Program-made: the position numbers and the translations under genes
Part shown: positions 10,037-21,504 of the stretch, piece by piece
How positions within the stretch are numbered: the stretch's first letter is position 1
How the letters are laid out: each line of letters begins with the position of its first letter
The notes under the pieces: model-generated
Database searches by the model: none
The model's input: the letters and a program-made list of their open reading frames with translations, nothing else
What the model was told of the DNA's origin: nothing
DNA from: Heterohyrax brucei
Lineage: Eukaryota > Chordata > Mammalia > Hyracoidea > Procaviidae
Reading direction: 5' to 3'
NCBI GenBank assembly: GCA_028571685.1
Contig: CM053140.1
Coordinates: 27,447,501-27,511,500 of the forward strand
Length of the DNA stretch: 64,000 bases

Positions 10037-10117
10037 GGGCTGGGAGGGACTTGGGCTGTGATCGTGCTTGGAGGCAGCAAGGCCACAACCTGCCTGCCAC
10101 CTGCCTGGCCCCCACAG

Positions 10118-10536
10118 CTATTCATGGTGGACAACGGGGCAGATGACTGGCGCATTGCGATGACGTGCGAGCGGGTGCTGCTCATCTCCTTGGAGCTGGT
10201 GGTGTGCGCTGTGCACCCCGTGCCCGGCCACTACCGCTTCACGTGGACGGCACGGCTGGCCTTCACGTACGCGCCGTCGGAGGCCGAGGCAGACGTGGAC
10301 GTGCTGCTGTCCATCCCCATGTTCCTGCGCCTCTATCTGCTGGGCCGCGTCATGCTGCTGCACAGCAAGGTCTTCACAGATGCCTCAAGCCGCAGCATTG
10401 GGGCTCTCAACAAGGTAACCTTCAACACACGCTTCGTCATGAAGACGCTCATGACCATCTGCCCTGGCACTGTGCTGCTTGTCTTCAGCATCTCATCCTG
10501 GATTGTCGCTGCTTGGACTGTGCGCGTCTGCGAGAG
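10118..10536 (+). CDS. KCNN1: KCNN1 coding exon 3 (S3 to S5)
   Basis: Residues 168-306 plus two bases of R307. It opens [11 protein letters not shown], the expected continuation of REIQ, then S3 (about 181-201, [19 protein letters not shown]), S4 (about 226-248, with only R238 and R244 as basic residues in its core, consistent with a voltage-insensitive channel) and S5 (about 274-299, ending [10 protein letters not shown]). The donor is GTATGCCA after CGAGAG. At 419 bases it is the largest exon after the first. No change disrupting a segment is seen. Confidence 0.96.
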
Positions 10537-13500
10537 GTATGCCACCACTGCTCTGGTGCCCTGGCCCTTGGAACCTCCCGTGCACCCATGGCCTCAGGTG
10601 CCTAGGACTGCCCTGGCCATCATCCGTCTCCTTAGCTCAGGACCCCTGTGATCCTGTGTCTGGCCCATGACCCTGGGGACACGAAGCTTCCCAACCACTA
10701 CTTTGTCTCCCTGACACGGTGCCCGGAGGCCTATCTATAGCCCATGACATCAGGGACCCTGGGCTGGGGCTCCCTGGAGTGGGATTTCATCTCCCTGACC
10801 CCAGGACCTTCTGGGACCCCCAGAACCAGCCCATGATCATGGTAACCCTGGGACCATCACTTCCATATCCCTGTCTTCCATAACCTGTGCAATCCTGGGA
10901 CTCCCTGACCCTAGGATTCCAGTGACGCTCGTGTCCATCCCTGATCTCAAGGAATCTGGTGCCATCACTTTTGCTGTCCTGACCCCAGGACCCATGTGAC
11001 CCCTGCCCAACTCATGATCAGGTGCCCCAGGGTAACCTCAACTTCTGCTTCTATTTCCCTGACCTACAAGCCCCTATGACTCCCACCCAGTCCGTGACCT
11101 TGGTGACCCTGTGCTGGGGCTCCCCTGGCCATCACTTCCATGTCCCTTACCCTGTGACCCATGACCCCCATGCCTAGCCCATGACCTTGGGGATCTTGAG
11201 GTCATCACTTCCATACGCCTTGGCCTCCAGCCCTGTGTCCCCTGCCATCCCCGCCCCTACCCCTGGCTTACCCTTCCGGGATCCCAGTCCTTCCTGTCCC
11301 ACCCTTCGGGCTTCATGGCCCCCTATCTAGCCCCTCTACTGTGGGGGACAATCCCTGACCTCTGGCCCAGGCAGCAGCAGGAGCGGGGATGTGCCAGCCC
11401 ACCCCACATGTAACCGGCTCTCCTTCTCCCCTGCCCGCCGTGGACATAGGGAAAACATGTGAGTCCCACCTCAGCCATGTGCAGAGCCGCTGCCACCGCC
11501 CACCTGCCTGCCAGGAATTTAAGATTAGCTGCCGCAGTGGGGGACAGGAATAGGAGGCAGGGCTGGCCAGGAGTGACCCAAGGTGGGAACGGAGGGGGAC
11601 CCCAGCACACTGGGCCTAGGTCTGGGATCTTGACCTGGGTGGCAGGAGACAGGCTGCCCCAGGTACTTTGTTTCTCTCTGAGCTTCAGAAGGAAAGCAGG
11701 TAGGAGAAGGACAGTCAGCTTTTCCAGAAGGGTTGACGGCCTTGCTGGGACAGCTGACTCTAGTACCCAGGGTCTCCTGTAAATGAAGAGTTTCAGGGGT
11801 AAGACTGGCCTCAGCTTCAGAACTCCTTGGAGTTGGTTCTGAGCAGACCCAGCTTACAGATGAGGAAACTGAGGTTCTCAGAGTGCAGCAAGGTGCCTTC
11901 CCCAAGGGCTTCGGGAGAGGCAGGGGCCAAGCTGGTCTCCAGGGTGCAGGGGTGGCTTGTGGGGAGAGGGTCTCACTTGGGAAGGGCTTGAGGCAGGTGG
12001 TACTGGGACTGAAGTTCCTGAGGGCACCTGGCTGGACCCACCCCAGCACCCCTTCAGCTTCACGTGCAAGCTCCCCTGCTACTCAATATTTAACTCACAA
12101 ACAGAGGACCTGGCTCCTCTTGGGGTCAAGGCTTAGGGTCTGTGAGTCACATGGGGTCCCTTTGGACCCCTGAGTGTGCCCACCACCCTGCTGTCAGGAC
12201 ACGTCAGGATTGGGTGATATCTCTGTGGTTCCAGACCAGGCCATTGTGTTGGTGGGCACGAGCAGGGACAGTGGGCAGCCAATCCTAAATTCCAAGCCCT
12301 GTGATGCTTAAAACCCCAGCTGCCTCGCTCCGCCCCTGTGGTTCTTGCCCCATGCCACCCCTGCCTCCTGCATGTCCTCCTCCTGTCCCTAGGCAGCAGC
12401 TACCTGAGCTCTGATCCACCTTGGATACCTCAGTGTGAAACAGTATTCAGTTCCTGCTCCCCCCCCTCAGCCAAGGCTGGGGGACTGGTAATGGCATTGG
12501 ACTCCCCCAGAGGCAAGGATCTCCTCAAATAGCAGACCTGCTAGGGCGTTTCCACCCTCATTGAGACCAGCAATGTCCCATCTCGAGCTCCTGGCCCTAG
12601 TTCGGCCCCTGGAGCCATAGACACAGCTGTCACCTGCTCTGCTGGTACAGCCCTCTTCCCTCCAACTCCTTGTGCCTCCTCTGTATCCACCACCTTTGGT
12701 CTCTGACCCTGCCTCTCAAAGGTGGTGTCTGCTGGCCAAGTGGTCACAGTCTCCCTGAGCTCCCCTAGCCACACTCACTAGCCTCCCTGGATGGCTGCTG
12801 ACGGGGCTTTCTGGAGTGGGGGCCAGGCTGGACTAGACTGTCCAGCCACCCCCAGACCCAGTTCAGACCAGGAGGGTCCCAAGAGGCAAGTCCAGGCTCC
12901 TCTGTCATCAGGACAAAGTCATTTCCCTTTGAGGCTTGGGGCCTTCCCACCTGATCCCCATAGTGGAGTCCTGGGTCTTTCCTAGTGCCAGAGGAACTGC
13001 CCCCCATCCAACCCTCAGGCTAGGGTTGGGGTTCTGGGGACACGATGCATCCTGGCTTTCCTCCTTCCTCGACTCCTGGATGTGATCCTCCAGTCTCTGC
13101 CCCCACATGTCCTCCTCCCTCCTTTGGGCTTCCCTGCCTAGGGAAGTCCTGGGTGATATCTGACCAGAATCATCCTTGCCTTTGCGCCTTACTTCCTGCT
13201 GCATCTGGCGCCTCTGACCACCCATGTCCCCATCTGTTTGTGTGTGTCTGTGTATGTAGAAGGGGTTGTGGGTACCTGCATCCCAACCCCTCTCTGCCCC
13301 ATAACCAGGGCCCTGGGTAGGCAGATGTCCTGGGCAGCTGCTTGGGGGTCATGCAGAGGGAGAGAGTGAGAGGGATGTTGGAAAGGAGAGTTTGGGTGCC
13401 CTGGGACTGTGGAGCTGCCCGGGAGACTAGGCACACCAGCCTGCACTGCCCTTTCTCACCTTGACCGCCAGACTGGACCCTCCGCACAGTCATGGCTCCT

Positions 13501-13607
13501 ACCCTGTGAGGCAGACTTGGGGCCCTGCTGTCTTGACCCCAGCCCTGGGAAGTGTAATGGAGACTGGGACCAGCATGGACTGACTGTACCCTCCCTGGCT
13601 CCCCCAG
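10537..13607. other. KCNN1 intron 3
   Basis: Donor GTATGCCA, acceptor GGCTCCCCCAG. It contains a degenerate tandem array at 10640-11250 and otherwise unique GC-rich sequence, with a MIR-like TTACAGATGAGGAAACTGAG at about 11853. A short TG-rich run lies near 13238-13257. Confidence 0.6.
10640..11250 (+). repeat. degenerate minisatellite in KCNN1 intron 3
   Basis: Recurring phrases spaced about 70-180 bases: CCCATGAC or CTCATGATC near 10664, 10739, 10829, 11010, 11092 and 11176, and CATCACTTCCAT or CATCACTTTT near 10854, 10960, 11130 and 11202, mixed with CCCTGACCCCAGGA. Copies are diverged and the exact period is unclear. Confidence 0.5.
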
Positions 13608-13749
13608 GTACCACGACAAGCAGGAGGTGACCAGCAACTTCCTGGGTGCCATGTGGCTTATCTCCATTACCTTCCTGTCCATCGGCTATGGTGACATGGT
13701 GCCCCACACCTACTGCGGGAAGGGCGTGTGCCTGCTTACCGGCATCATG
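13608..13749 (+). CDS. KCNN1: KCNN1 coding exon 4 (pore)
   Basis: Completes R307 and encodes residues 308-354. It contains the pore helix [13 protein letters not shown], the potassium selectivity sequence SIGYGD (331-336), the outer pore [10 protein letters not shown] and the start of S6. The acceptor is CCCCCAG and the donor GTGAGGGC follows codon ATG (M354), so the next exon joins in phase 0. All selectivity-filter residues are intact. Confidence 0.96.
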
Positions 13750-14079
13750 GTGAGGGCACACAGAGAAACTCGGTGGAGCAGGGATTGTGGGAACTTGACG
13801 GAAGGGAGCCACCACCACCGTGGGTGTGCCGGGTGTCACGGTCTGCTAAAGCCACTGCAGCAGAAGCACCAAAGTGAGGGGCATTTATTTTCTCACAGTT
13901 CAGGAAGCTAGAAATCCCAATTCAGGGCACCGGCTCTAGGGAAAGGCTGTCTGTCTGTTAGCTCTGAGGGAGAATCCTCCTCTCGGCTGCTGGGACCCTG
14001 GCATTCCTCGGGTCTTTGGGGATGCCACGTGGCCCCTGCTGTCACCTGTTTGTTCTCACTTGCTCCCATGTCTGGGTTG

Positions 14080-14355
14080 TTGGTTGCCATCGACTCAGTC
14101 CTGACTCGTGGCGACCCCTGTCGTGCAGTTAAACACCTGACTGATAGCCAAAAGGTTGGTGGTTCAGAGCCCACCCAGAGGCACTTCGGAAGACAGGCCT
14201 GGCCATCTGCTTCCTAAGGCAATGGCTGCAGACTAGGGTTTGGGTTTAATCATCACGGGAGCAGATCACCAGGGCTTTTCTTGCTCAGAGCTCTTGGGTG
14301 AACCACCAGCCTTTGGTTAGCAACCAGACGTTAAACCGTTGGACCCCAGAGCTTC
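14080..14355 (-). repeat. AfroSINE (minus) carrying an inserted plus-strand AfroSINE 5' piece
   Basis: Minus tail CATCGACTCAGTCCTGACTC near 14090 and minus head complement near 14300-14350 flank a plus-strand piece at about 14125-14220 (AAAGGTTGGTGGTTCAGAGC). A SINE-into-SINE insertion, boundaries approximate. Confidence 0.6.
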
Positions 14356-14369
14356 GTGTCCACAGGTAT

Positions 14370-14568
14370 AAACCTGCTGCTGTTGAGTAGATTCAGACTC
14401 CCACTAACCCTGTAGGACAGAGCAAGACTGCCCCATGTGGTCCGTAAGACTATAACGGAAGCAGACTGCCACATCTTTGTTCCACTGAGTGGTCTAGTTG
14501 AGTTGAACTGCTGACCTTCTGGTTAGTAGCCAAGTGTTTATAATCACTGTGCCCCCAGGGCTCCTTAT
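14370..14568 (-). repeat. AfroSINE (minus)
   Basis: TGCTGTTGAGTAGATTCAGA tail, CTGACCTTCTGGTTAGTAGC and the head complement ending CCAGGGCTCC. Confidence 0.75.
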
Positions 14569-14724
14569 CCACAGATGCAGGGGTTAAAACATTTCCAACA
14601 GTATTTTTGGAGGACACTGTTCAATTCATAACACACAGACAGGTGCAGGGGGAAACCAGGGCAGACTTCCTGGAGGAGGGGATGTCCTGTCTGGTCTGAA
14701 TCTCAGGTTAGGGCCAGACATTGA

Positions 14725-15051
<327 letters not shown>

Positions 15052-15474
15052 TGATAGCAGTGTGTGCTGAATTCTTGCATCACAGTGTGACACAGAATTC
15101 TTGTGTGTGAGATATTGAGGGGCAAGTTGACTGCTCTGTACCTCCCTTTACCCATGTACAAAATGGTAGTGATAATAGTGTGTGCAAATTCATGGAATTT
15201 GTGTGTGCAAGGCACGGAGGAGGCCTAGCAACTGTGTGTTTGAATAATAATATCCAAAAGGATGTGGATGTTCAAAAGCAGCCCAGCCTGCACAGTCTTA
15301 GAGCTTTCCAGGAGTTTCCAGAAATTTCTGGGGCCTTCTGGAGTTTCATGCATGCATTAGTTTACACAAGCTGCCATAATAAATTACCACATATACTGGG
15401 TAGCTTAAAACAACAGAAATTTCTCTCATAGTTCTAGGGGCTGGGAATTCAAACTCAGGGTATTGTGGAATGAA

Positions 15475-15672
15475 TAAGGAGGCTTGATCGTGCGGTGGTT
15501 AAGTGATGGCTGCTAACTAAAAGGTCTGCAGTTTGAACCCACCAGTCACTACCTGGGAGGAAAACGTGGCAGTCGGCTTCCATAGCGTATAGCCTTAGAT
15601 ACCCTATTAGCAGTTTTACTCAGTCCTAGAGGGTTGCTAAGAGTTGGAATTGACTACACAGCAATGGGTATG
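15475..15672 (+). repeat. AfroSINE
   Basis: Head GCTTGATCGTGCGGTGGTTA, GCAGTTTGAACCCACCAGTC, tail TTGGAATTGACTACACAGCA. Confidence 0.82.
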
Positions 15673-15674
15673 GA

Positions 15675-16245
15675 TTACATTGTGTCTTCCAAAACGATAT
15701 GAAATTTTAAGTCCTGTGAGGGTGACCTTGTTTGGAAATAGTGTCTTTGCAGATGTGATCAGCAGTTAGGACACACTGGAGTAAGGTGAGACCTAATCCC
15801 ATCCCACTGCCATTGAGTGAATTCTGACTTACAGTGATCCTATAGGAAAGAGGAGAACTGCCGCGTAGAGTTTCTAAGGAGCACCTGGTAGATTCGAACT
15901 GCCCACGTTTTGGTTAGCAGTCATAGCACTTAGCCACTGCACCACCAGGGTTTCCTACCATCTGAGTGGGTCCTTACACAGGAGAGAGACACAGGGAGGT
16001 GGATGAAGGGAAAGCTTTCTATGGGGAGTTAGAGTTATGCTACACCTACAAGCCAAGGAACACCTGGAGTACCAGAAGCTGGAGAGACAAGAGAGGGGCT
16101 TCCCTTGGATTCTTCAGCTCGTGGCCCTGCTGATAACCCTGAATTCGAAATTCTGGTCTCCAGAACCGTGAGAATATAAATTTCGGTTCTTATAAGCTAC
16201 CTGGCCTGTGGCACTTGTCTACAGCGGCCTCTGGAAACAAATACA
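15675..16245 (+). repeat. MLT1-type LTR (plus), split by a SINE
   Basis: TTACATTGTGTCTTCCAAAA, TGACCTTGTTTGGAAATAGT, GGTCCTTACACAGGAGAGAG and CCAGAACCGTGAGAATATAA follow the MLT1 forward order. Confidence 0.75.
15800..15958 (-). repeat. AfroSINE, short-body type (minus)
   Basis: CTGCCATTGAGTGAATTCTG, GTTTCTAAGGAGCACCTGGT, TTTTGGTTAGCAGTCATAGC, CCACTGCACCACCAGGGTTT. Confidence 0.87.
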
Positions 16246-16427
16246 GAAGATATCAGGAAGGCTACTTCTTTCGGGAGGCTCTGAGGAGGACTCCATCCCA
16301 TGGCCCTCTGCTCGCTGGGGGCTCCCAGCAATCCTTGCCGTTGCTTAGCTGTGGCAGCATCACTCCAGTGTCTGCCTCTGCCATCACATGGCCTTCTTAC
16401 AAGGACACCAATCATCGGATTTAGAAC

Positions 16428-16625
16428 CAACAAGACAAAATCCATTGTTGTGGAGTCAATTCTAATTCATGGCAACCCGACGTGTTATTGAGTGGGACTG
16501 CTCCATAGAGTCTTCTCGGCTGTCATCTTTCCAGTAGCAGATCGCCAGGCCTTTCTTCCACAGTGCTGCTGGGTATGTTCAAAAATGCCAAACTTTAGTT
16601 CAGTAATCAAGCAGAAACCATTTTT
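16428..16625 (-). repeat. AfroSINE (minus)
   Basis: TTGTTGTGGAGTCAATTCTA tail, CCAGTAGCAGATCGCCAGGC body. The head end is decayed. Confidence 0.75.
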
Positions 16626-16785
16626 GCCACTCTGTGCCCCAGTGCCTCCTCATCACTAACTACACCCATGAAGACCTTATTTCCAGCTAAGGTCACATTT
16701 TAAGATTCTGGGCAAACACGAATTTTGGGGGAACACTAACCCAGTACATTGCTTACCCTGAAAATTTTTTCTCTTCTGGTTCCAG

Positions 16786-16913
16786 GTAAAAAACGCCGCT
16801 GCTAATGTTCTCAGGGAGACGTGGCTCATCTACAAACATACCAGGCTGATGAAGAAGCCAGATCAGGCCCGGGTTCGGAAACACCAGCGTAAGTTCCTCC
16901 AAGCCATCCATCA
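16786..16913 (+). CDS. KCNN1: KCNN1 coding exon 6 (calmodulin-binding domain)
   Basis: Residues 392-433 plus two bases of Q434. It encodes [20 protein letters not shown] and [20 protein letters not shown], the central basic helices of the SK calmodulin-binding domain. The strong donor GTAAGTC leaves phase 2, which is satisfied either by the microexon at 19639 or directly by the exon at 20035. Confidence 0.95.
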
Positions 16914-17374
16914 GTAAGTCTTGCCCCTTCCCACTCATGTTTCTGTGTCCCAGGCCAGGCCAAACAACTCACTGTCACCCTCTCACAGCCTCCCTAGGTG
17001 GCCATTTGGTGGGGACCTGTGGTTTCTGTGCTGGGTAGAATGATGGAGCAAGGGGCCAGGCTGGCCAAGTGTCTGGTTGGAGGGAGGCCTAGAGCAATTG
17101 CCCCAAATAAGTCATAGAAGTCACCCAGTCTAAGTGACCAAACCGTTATTTGGAAAATATATGACTAGAAGCATATTTTATTCTCTGGAGTAACCAGAAT
17201 GGTTTTTCTCTCTTGGACTATAGAGTAACTTCCCTTTTTTGCTTTGATTGTTAGGGAGTTAGAATTAAGTTTATGACCTGATACAAGTGACCGTGTGGGA
17301 TAATTAGAAACTACTAATTTCTTCTTTTATCCCTTTGTCCCAAGAATTGTATAACCAAGTGGGTCTCCTCCTTG

Positions 17375-17460
17375 ACTGTTCATTAGGGTCACTTGGGGGC
17401 TTTTTAAAATCCCTCTTTCTGGGCCACACCCAACACCAGTTACAGTAGATGCTGAGATGC
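17375..17460 (+). repeat. possible MER5-like (hAT-Charlie) fragment
   Basis: GGGTCACTTGGGGGCTTTTT and CTGGGCCACACCCAACACCA resemble the MER5A core. Short and diverged. Confidence 0.4.
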
Positions 17461-17644
17461 AAGGAGGACCTTATGTAAGTGGTGAAAGTGGGAGGCTGGA
17501 CTGGGGACAGCAGCTGAGACAGAGGCCTAGGGCCCCTGGTTCTTGGCACATCAGAGGGTAAAGCAGACTCACCACAGGAGAGAATGAGCTGTCCGAGCAG
17601 ATGCTCAGCTGTCTATGTTTTTAAAAATCTTATGTAATCATTCT

Positions 17645-17790
17645 AGTCTTTTTTTAAGAAATGAGCTTTATCAAGGTATTACAGACATACAGTAAACTGC
17701 ATATATGATACGTTGTAACATCAGATTATACCTATAAAACTATCACCACAGTCAAGGTAATGAATAGCTCTATTACCCCCTTAACATCTT
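17645..17790 (-). repeat. L1 3' scrap (minus)
   Basis: GAGCTTTATCAAGGTATTAC, CATACAGTAAACTGCATATA and CACAGTCAAGGTAATGAATA fit a reversed L1 3' UTR. Confidence 0.6.
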
Positions 17791-17864
17791 TGTCTTTTAA
17801 ATAGAGAGTGTAGGTCACTCACATTTATTGTGTTTGCTGTTATAATTGAATTTACTTCTAATGG

Positions 17865-17962
17865 TAATAATACCTACTTCACAGGGTTTTGGGGAGGTTT
17901 CACTGTGGTAATGTAGAATATGCCTTGCATGGCCCCCAGCACAGAACGGTCATTTGGTAAAA
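17865..17962 (+). repeat. MIR 3' fragment
   Basis: TAATACCTACTTCACAGGGT and CCCCCAGCACAGAACG, then a decayed 3' end. Confidence 0.65.
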
Positions 17963-19638
17963 CATCACCCCAAACCCTTATTCCTGGCTTTTGCTTCCAT
18001 CTTCCCCTACAAAGCAAGGAGAGAGACTGTCACCCAACTTATCTGACTTCTTTGTGCCCAGGTATTGGTCTTTCCTCACTAGACCCCAAAGCCATACATA
18101 CATGCTTTCTCTGTAGGTGTTAAGGTGTGGTTCCAGTAGGATTGGGGTACCTAGGTGCCTCCCCTGTACCTGCTGCATAGGATTTTCTAAAGACGGGAAT
18201 AGGTCTTGCTTTCCCCCTTCCTATGCATTCCCTCTGCTAGCCAGTGCCCCAGTCATGGGGGATACAGACATGCTCTGCCCTGGACCTCATCCCAAGAGCG
18301 GTTTCTGGGAGGTTCTCTGAGGGAGGTGGGAGGGTGGAAATTGAAGAGATAAGCTGAATCTGGGGAGAGGCTCCTGCTCTCGATATCACCTCTATCCCTT
18401 TGTCCTGGGGTAGAGACTGTGTCACCTTCAGGCCCCTCTGCTTCCCTTCCCCCCGTCAAGTAACCATGTAAGAATAGCTGACAAAATCAAGCAAATGTGG
18501 CCCAATACCTAAGGGTAGATCAGATTTAGGTCAAAAACTGAGGGACGAGAAGGCATACCAAGTAGTCTGGGTTATAATCAGGGCCAAAGGCCAGGAGGTA
18601 GGAATGGGAATAGTACCAGGGAGACTGGAAGTCTGACCTCTGGGTACAAGGGAGCCATGGTAGGTTCTTGAGTTGGAGAGTCGCCATGATGGAAAAACTG
18701 TATAAACAGTCAGTGAAAAATGATGCCCAAGAGGGTGGATTGAAGGGCACTGTATAGGTTTAAGTGGTCAAGGCAGTAGACTGAGGAGCACAGCATGGGT
18801 TTGGGATTTCTAGACCAGCCAAGAAGGATCTCCTGAGGGCAGAGCATGTCAGGGCTCCTAGGGGTCTCCCCTCCTCTCCCAGGCATTCCCAGCCCCCAGC
18901 CCTTCCTCCCGCTCAGCCCTGAACCATGGGACTAGGGGAGTCTGTGTACTGCTGTGCTTCTCCAGCCTGGGCACTCCTGGGGGCTAGGCCTAGGGCTGGA
19001 TCATCTTGGGGGTAGATGCCTAGGGGCTACTCTGAGTGCCTGCCACACAGGATAATACAGGGGCTGAGCTTGGATGGGTGAGAGTTGGGACACGTGGGAC
19101 AAGTCCTTCTTGACATGGTCCCCCAGGCCACTTTGGAGATAGTAGGCAGGGCTACCTCCTCCGTGGACAGGGCTGAGGCCAGAATGACAGCTATGGGTTC
19201 CAGTCCTGCCCCTGGCTTCACCCCCTGAGCTTGGTGTCCCCCTCAGTAAGCAGCACAGGCCAAGTTTTCTGGGCTAAGCACCTCTGCCTTGAGGACCAAG
19301 TGTCCATTACCCCATAGGAGCCCATGAGGTTCCAGCTCCCCCGTCCCATCCCCTCTGGTAGACACAGAGCTTCAGAGCAGCTGCAGTTGTCACAGTCACG
19401 TCTGGGGGAGAATGACAGTTGCTGAGGGGAGGACCAGAGGACTGGTATGTCCCCCAAGGGACTGGCATCCTCAAAGGCCGTGCCCCTCCCTAGAGCAGGA
19501 CGGTACCCTCACACTGTCCAGGGCCAAGCCCTGTTCTCGGGTTGCAGGCAGGAGGTGGGCTGGGGTCTGGTACACTGCTGGCTGTGCTGAGATTAAAATT
19601 GCCTTGTGGTTTCTCTCTGTTCTGCCGGGTCCTGTCAG

Positions 19639-19647
19639 GGCTCAGAA
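19639..19647 (+). CDS. KCNN1: KCNN1 9-nt microexon (AQK)
   Basis: Nine bases, GGCTCAGAA, sit between a good acceptor (pyrimidine-rich tract then CCTGTCAG) and a strong donor GTAAGTG. It joins in phase 2 on both sides: CA+G closes Q434, GCT CAG add A435 and Q436, and AA+G of the next exon makes K437. The result is IHQ-AQK-LRSVK, exactly the SK1 sequence with the three-residue insert known from alternative splicing of mammalian SK1. Inclusion or skipping both keep the frame. It sits in the calmodulin-binding domain, where this insert is reported to affect calmodulin binding. Too short for ORF-based gene finding. Confidence 0.9.
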
Positions 19648-20034
19648 GTAAGTGTCTTCCAGGGGCTCAGGCAGGGAACTTGGGGTGCATGGTGATCGGG
19701 GGGTACATTGGGCAGCTTGAGGGTGCCCCTGGCTTCCAAAGGCAAGCAGGCTTGTGTCAACTCCAGGGGCCTGCACAGGCTCCTCCTTGGGGCTGGGGAT
19801 CTGAGTTCCTGTGTTGGGTTTGAGGGTCTTGGATGGGGTGACCAAGCTGCCCCCAAGTCCTGTGGCCCCCCAAATGCCTTAGTGGGTGGAGGAAAAGGCC
19901 CACAGGAGGACCTGGTCCCTGACTCTCACCTCACCACCCTGCATGTTCCACAAGGTGACCCTGGGAGGGTGCATGAAGAACCCCGATCTCCCACTGTGGG
20001 TTCCCCCTGACCCCAGCCACCCACCTGTTCCCAG

Positions 20035-20104
20035 GCTCCGGAGTGTGAAGATGGAGCAGCGGAAGCTGAATGACCAGGCCAACACACTGGCCGACCTGGC
20101 CAAG
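20035..20104 (+). CDS. KCNN1: KCNN1 coding exon 8 (end of calmodulin-binding domain)
   Basis: One base completing the preceding codon, then 23 codons (LRSVKMEQRKLNDQANTLAD LAK, residues 438-460 in the long form). Acceptor GTTCCCAG, donor GTGAGCC in phase 0. With the microexon skipped, the same first base completes Q434 and gives HQ-LRSVK. Confidence 0.94.
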
Positions 20105-20777
20105 GTGAGCCAGCAGACAGGTGGAATGGGTGCTCAGGGACCAGCAGGTGATAGGGGAGGGGCAGTGCCGACACCCAAAAAGTAGGCAGGTGACACGGCT
20201 GGGGACTGAGAATCTGCCGGGGTTCTTTCTGACTAGAGGCTCTAGAGACTCTAGAAATCTGCCTGTGTGAACTATTTTTTATAACACTGATAGCTGCTTT
20301 TTCAAAACTTCAATCTCAGAGGGGGGCTAACACAGCCATCTGATGCTGAATGGCACCCTGGGCCTCCAAAAGTCACCTTCAGGGCCTCGGGGCTGTACGG
20401 TGTGACACAGGCCGGGCTGAGGGTCGGCAGCCTGTGAGGGGCCTACAGGGTGTCTCAAAAAGTGCCCACCCAAGCTAGGCTCAGCTGGGAAGTAGAAAGG
20501 GAGGAGGTCACCGTCAAGCAAGGGGGTGTCAGCTGTACTGAGTGGTAGAGGATGGAGCTCTGTGGGATAATGGGGTATCTGGTCCCTCTCCTTGTCCCCT
20601 CCCACCCAGTGGGGTGCTGAGAAGGTGATTTCCTGGGTCCTTAGGGTGTCAGGATAGGGCGAGCCTTCCTGAATCCCTTTGTCAAGTGACTGTTGGGGGT
20701 TTCTTTGACCTAAGACCTGATCACCTTTTCAGCCTAGGGGCTGTATCAGTTGGCTGGGGACCTGGCGTGTCATTCTT

Positions 20778-20794
20778 CTGCCACCTAGTGGCGG
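20778..20794 (-). promoter_or_regulatory. CTCF core motif (minus)
   Basis: On the minus strand CCGCCACTAGGTGGCAG satisfies the core CCASYAGRKGGC at all 12 positions and extends with AG. It lies in the last KCNN1 intron. Occupancy is unknown. Confidence 0.6.
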
Positions 20795-21504
20795 TGAATG
20801 GCATCTCCTCCGAGGGCTCCTCCCTGGTGAGGGCCTCTCCAAACAGACCTCTGTTTGTGGCTTGTGGGGACGTCCCAGTCATAGTTGCAGCAGTAATTAT
20901 GGTGGTGGTCGCTGATAAGAGAGGCCAGGCGCCTGGTCTGTGCTCGGGTCTGAGCCTCAGGGTTGCCACCTTCCCACTGCGTCCTCTTGCCAGCCAAATG
21001 CAGGATGGCAGTGCAGCTGACAACCAAGCTAGGGATCCCCTCCACCTCCTCCATTTTCCTGAGCCCCTGCCATTCACCACTGGCTATTTCCTGCCTGGAG
21101 CCACATCAGCCCAGAACCTCCCCTAAGGGCCGGGGGTGCCCTACCAGGACTAGCCACTTGACCAGGATCCCTCAATTGGAACCCTTTTTCCTGGATCTGG
21201 GGACCGCCTACAGGGCCGTGACTCCTATAACCCCCCCGGGAGCTTCCTCCTGCAGAGCTGGGAAACTTTCCATTTAGAGTTTGTGCAGTAGGGAGACTCC
21301 TTAGTGTGTGGGGATCCCCCCATCCAAGATTTGGCAAACCCTTGACTTGGGTACACTGTGTGACCAGTTCATCCCTCCAGGCTGTGTCTGCTCCCCAGAC
21401 CCCTTTTGGCCTCCCTGAAACCTTCTGGCCCTGACCCCAGCATTCCAACCCTCTTTTTCCCATGTCCTTGGTCTTGCCACTCTTGGACTTCAGCAAGAGA
21501 CCTT

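Larger units (their letters stand above)
4369..10117. other. KCNN1 intron 2 (about 5.7 kb, repeat-rich)
   Basis: Donor GTCAGTAC and acceptor TGGCCCCCACAG. It holds at least eight AfroSINEs, several L1 pieces and a MaLR-like LTR, listed separately. The stretch 4714-5329 looks mostly unique, and 6830-7455 shows no assignable element apart from a short A/T-rich patch. Confidence 0.6.
13835..14636 (-). repeat. MaLR-like LTR (minus) interrupted by AfroSINEs
   Basis: LTR parts at 13835-14076 (GGGGCATTTATTTTCTCACA, CAGGAAGCTAGAAATCCCAA) and 14570-14636 (TTTTTGGAGGACACTGTTCA then TTCATAACACA). Confidence 0.65.
15355..16745 (-). repeat. MLT1-type LTR (minus) interrupted by a plus-strand MLT1-type LTR
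   Basis: Minus element pieces: 15355-15474 (GCCATAATAAATTACCACAT, CTTAAAACAACAGAAA), about 16245-16427 (CACATGGCCTTCTTACAAGG), and about 16640-16745 (CCTTATTTCCAGCTAAGGTC, ending ACACTAACCCAGTA). The insert at about 15675-16245 reads plus. Confidence 0.7.
16914..19638. other. KCNN1 intron 6
   Basis: Donor GTAAGTC, acceptor GGTCCTGTCAG of the microexon. It contains a MER5-like piece, an L1 scrap and a MIR (listed). The rest, notably 18000-19600, is unique with no exon recognised. Confidence 0.55.
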
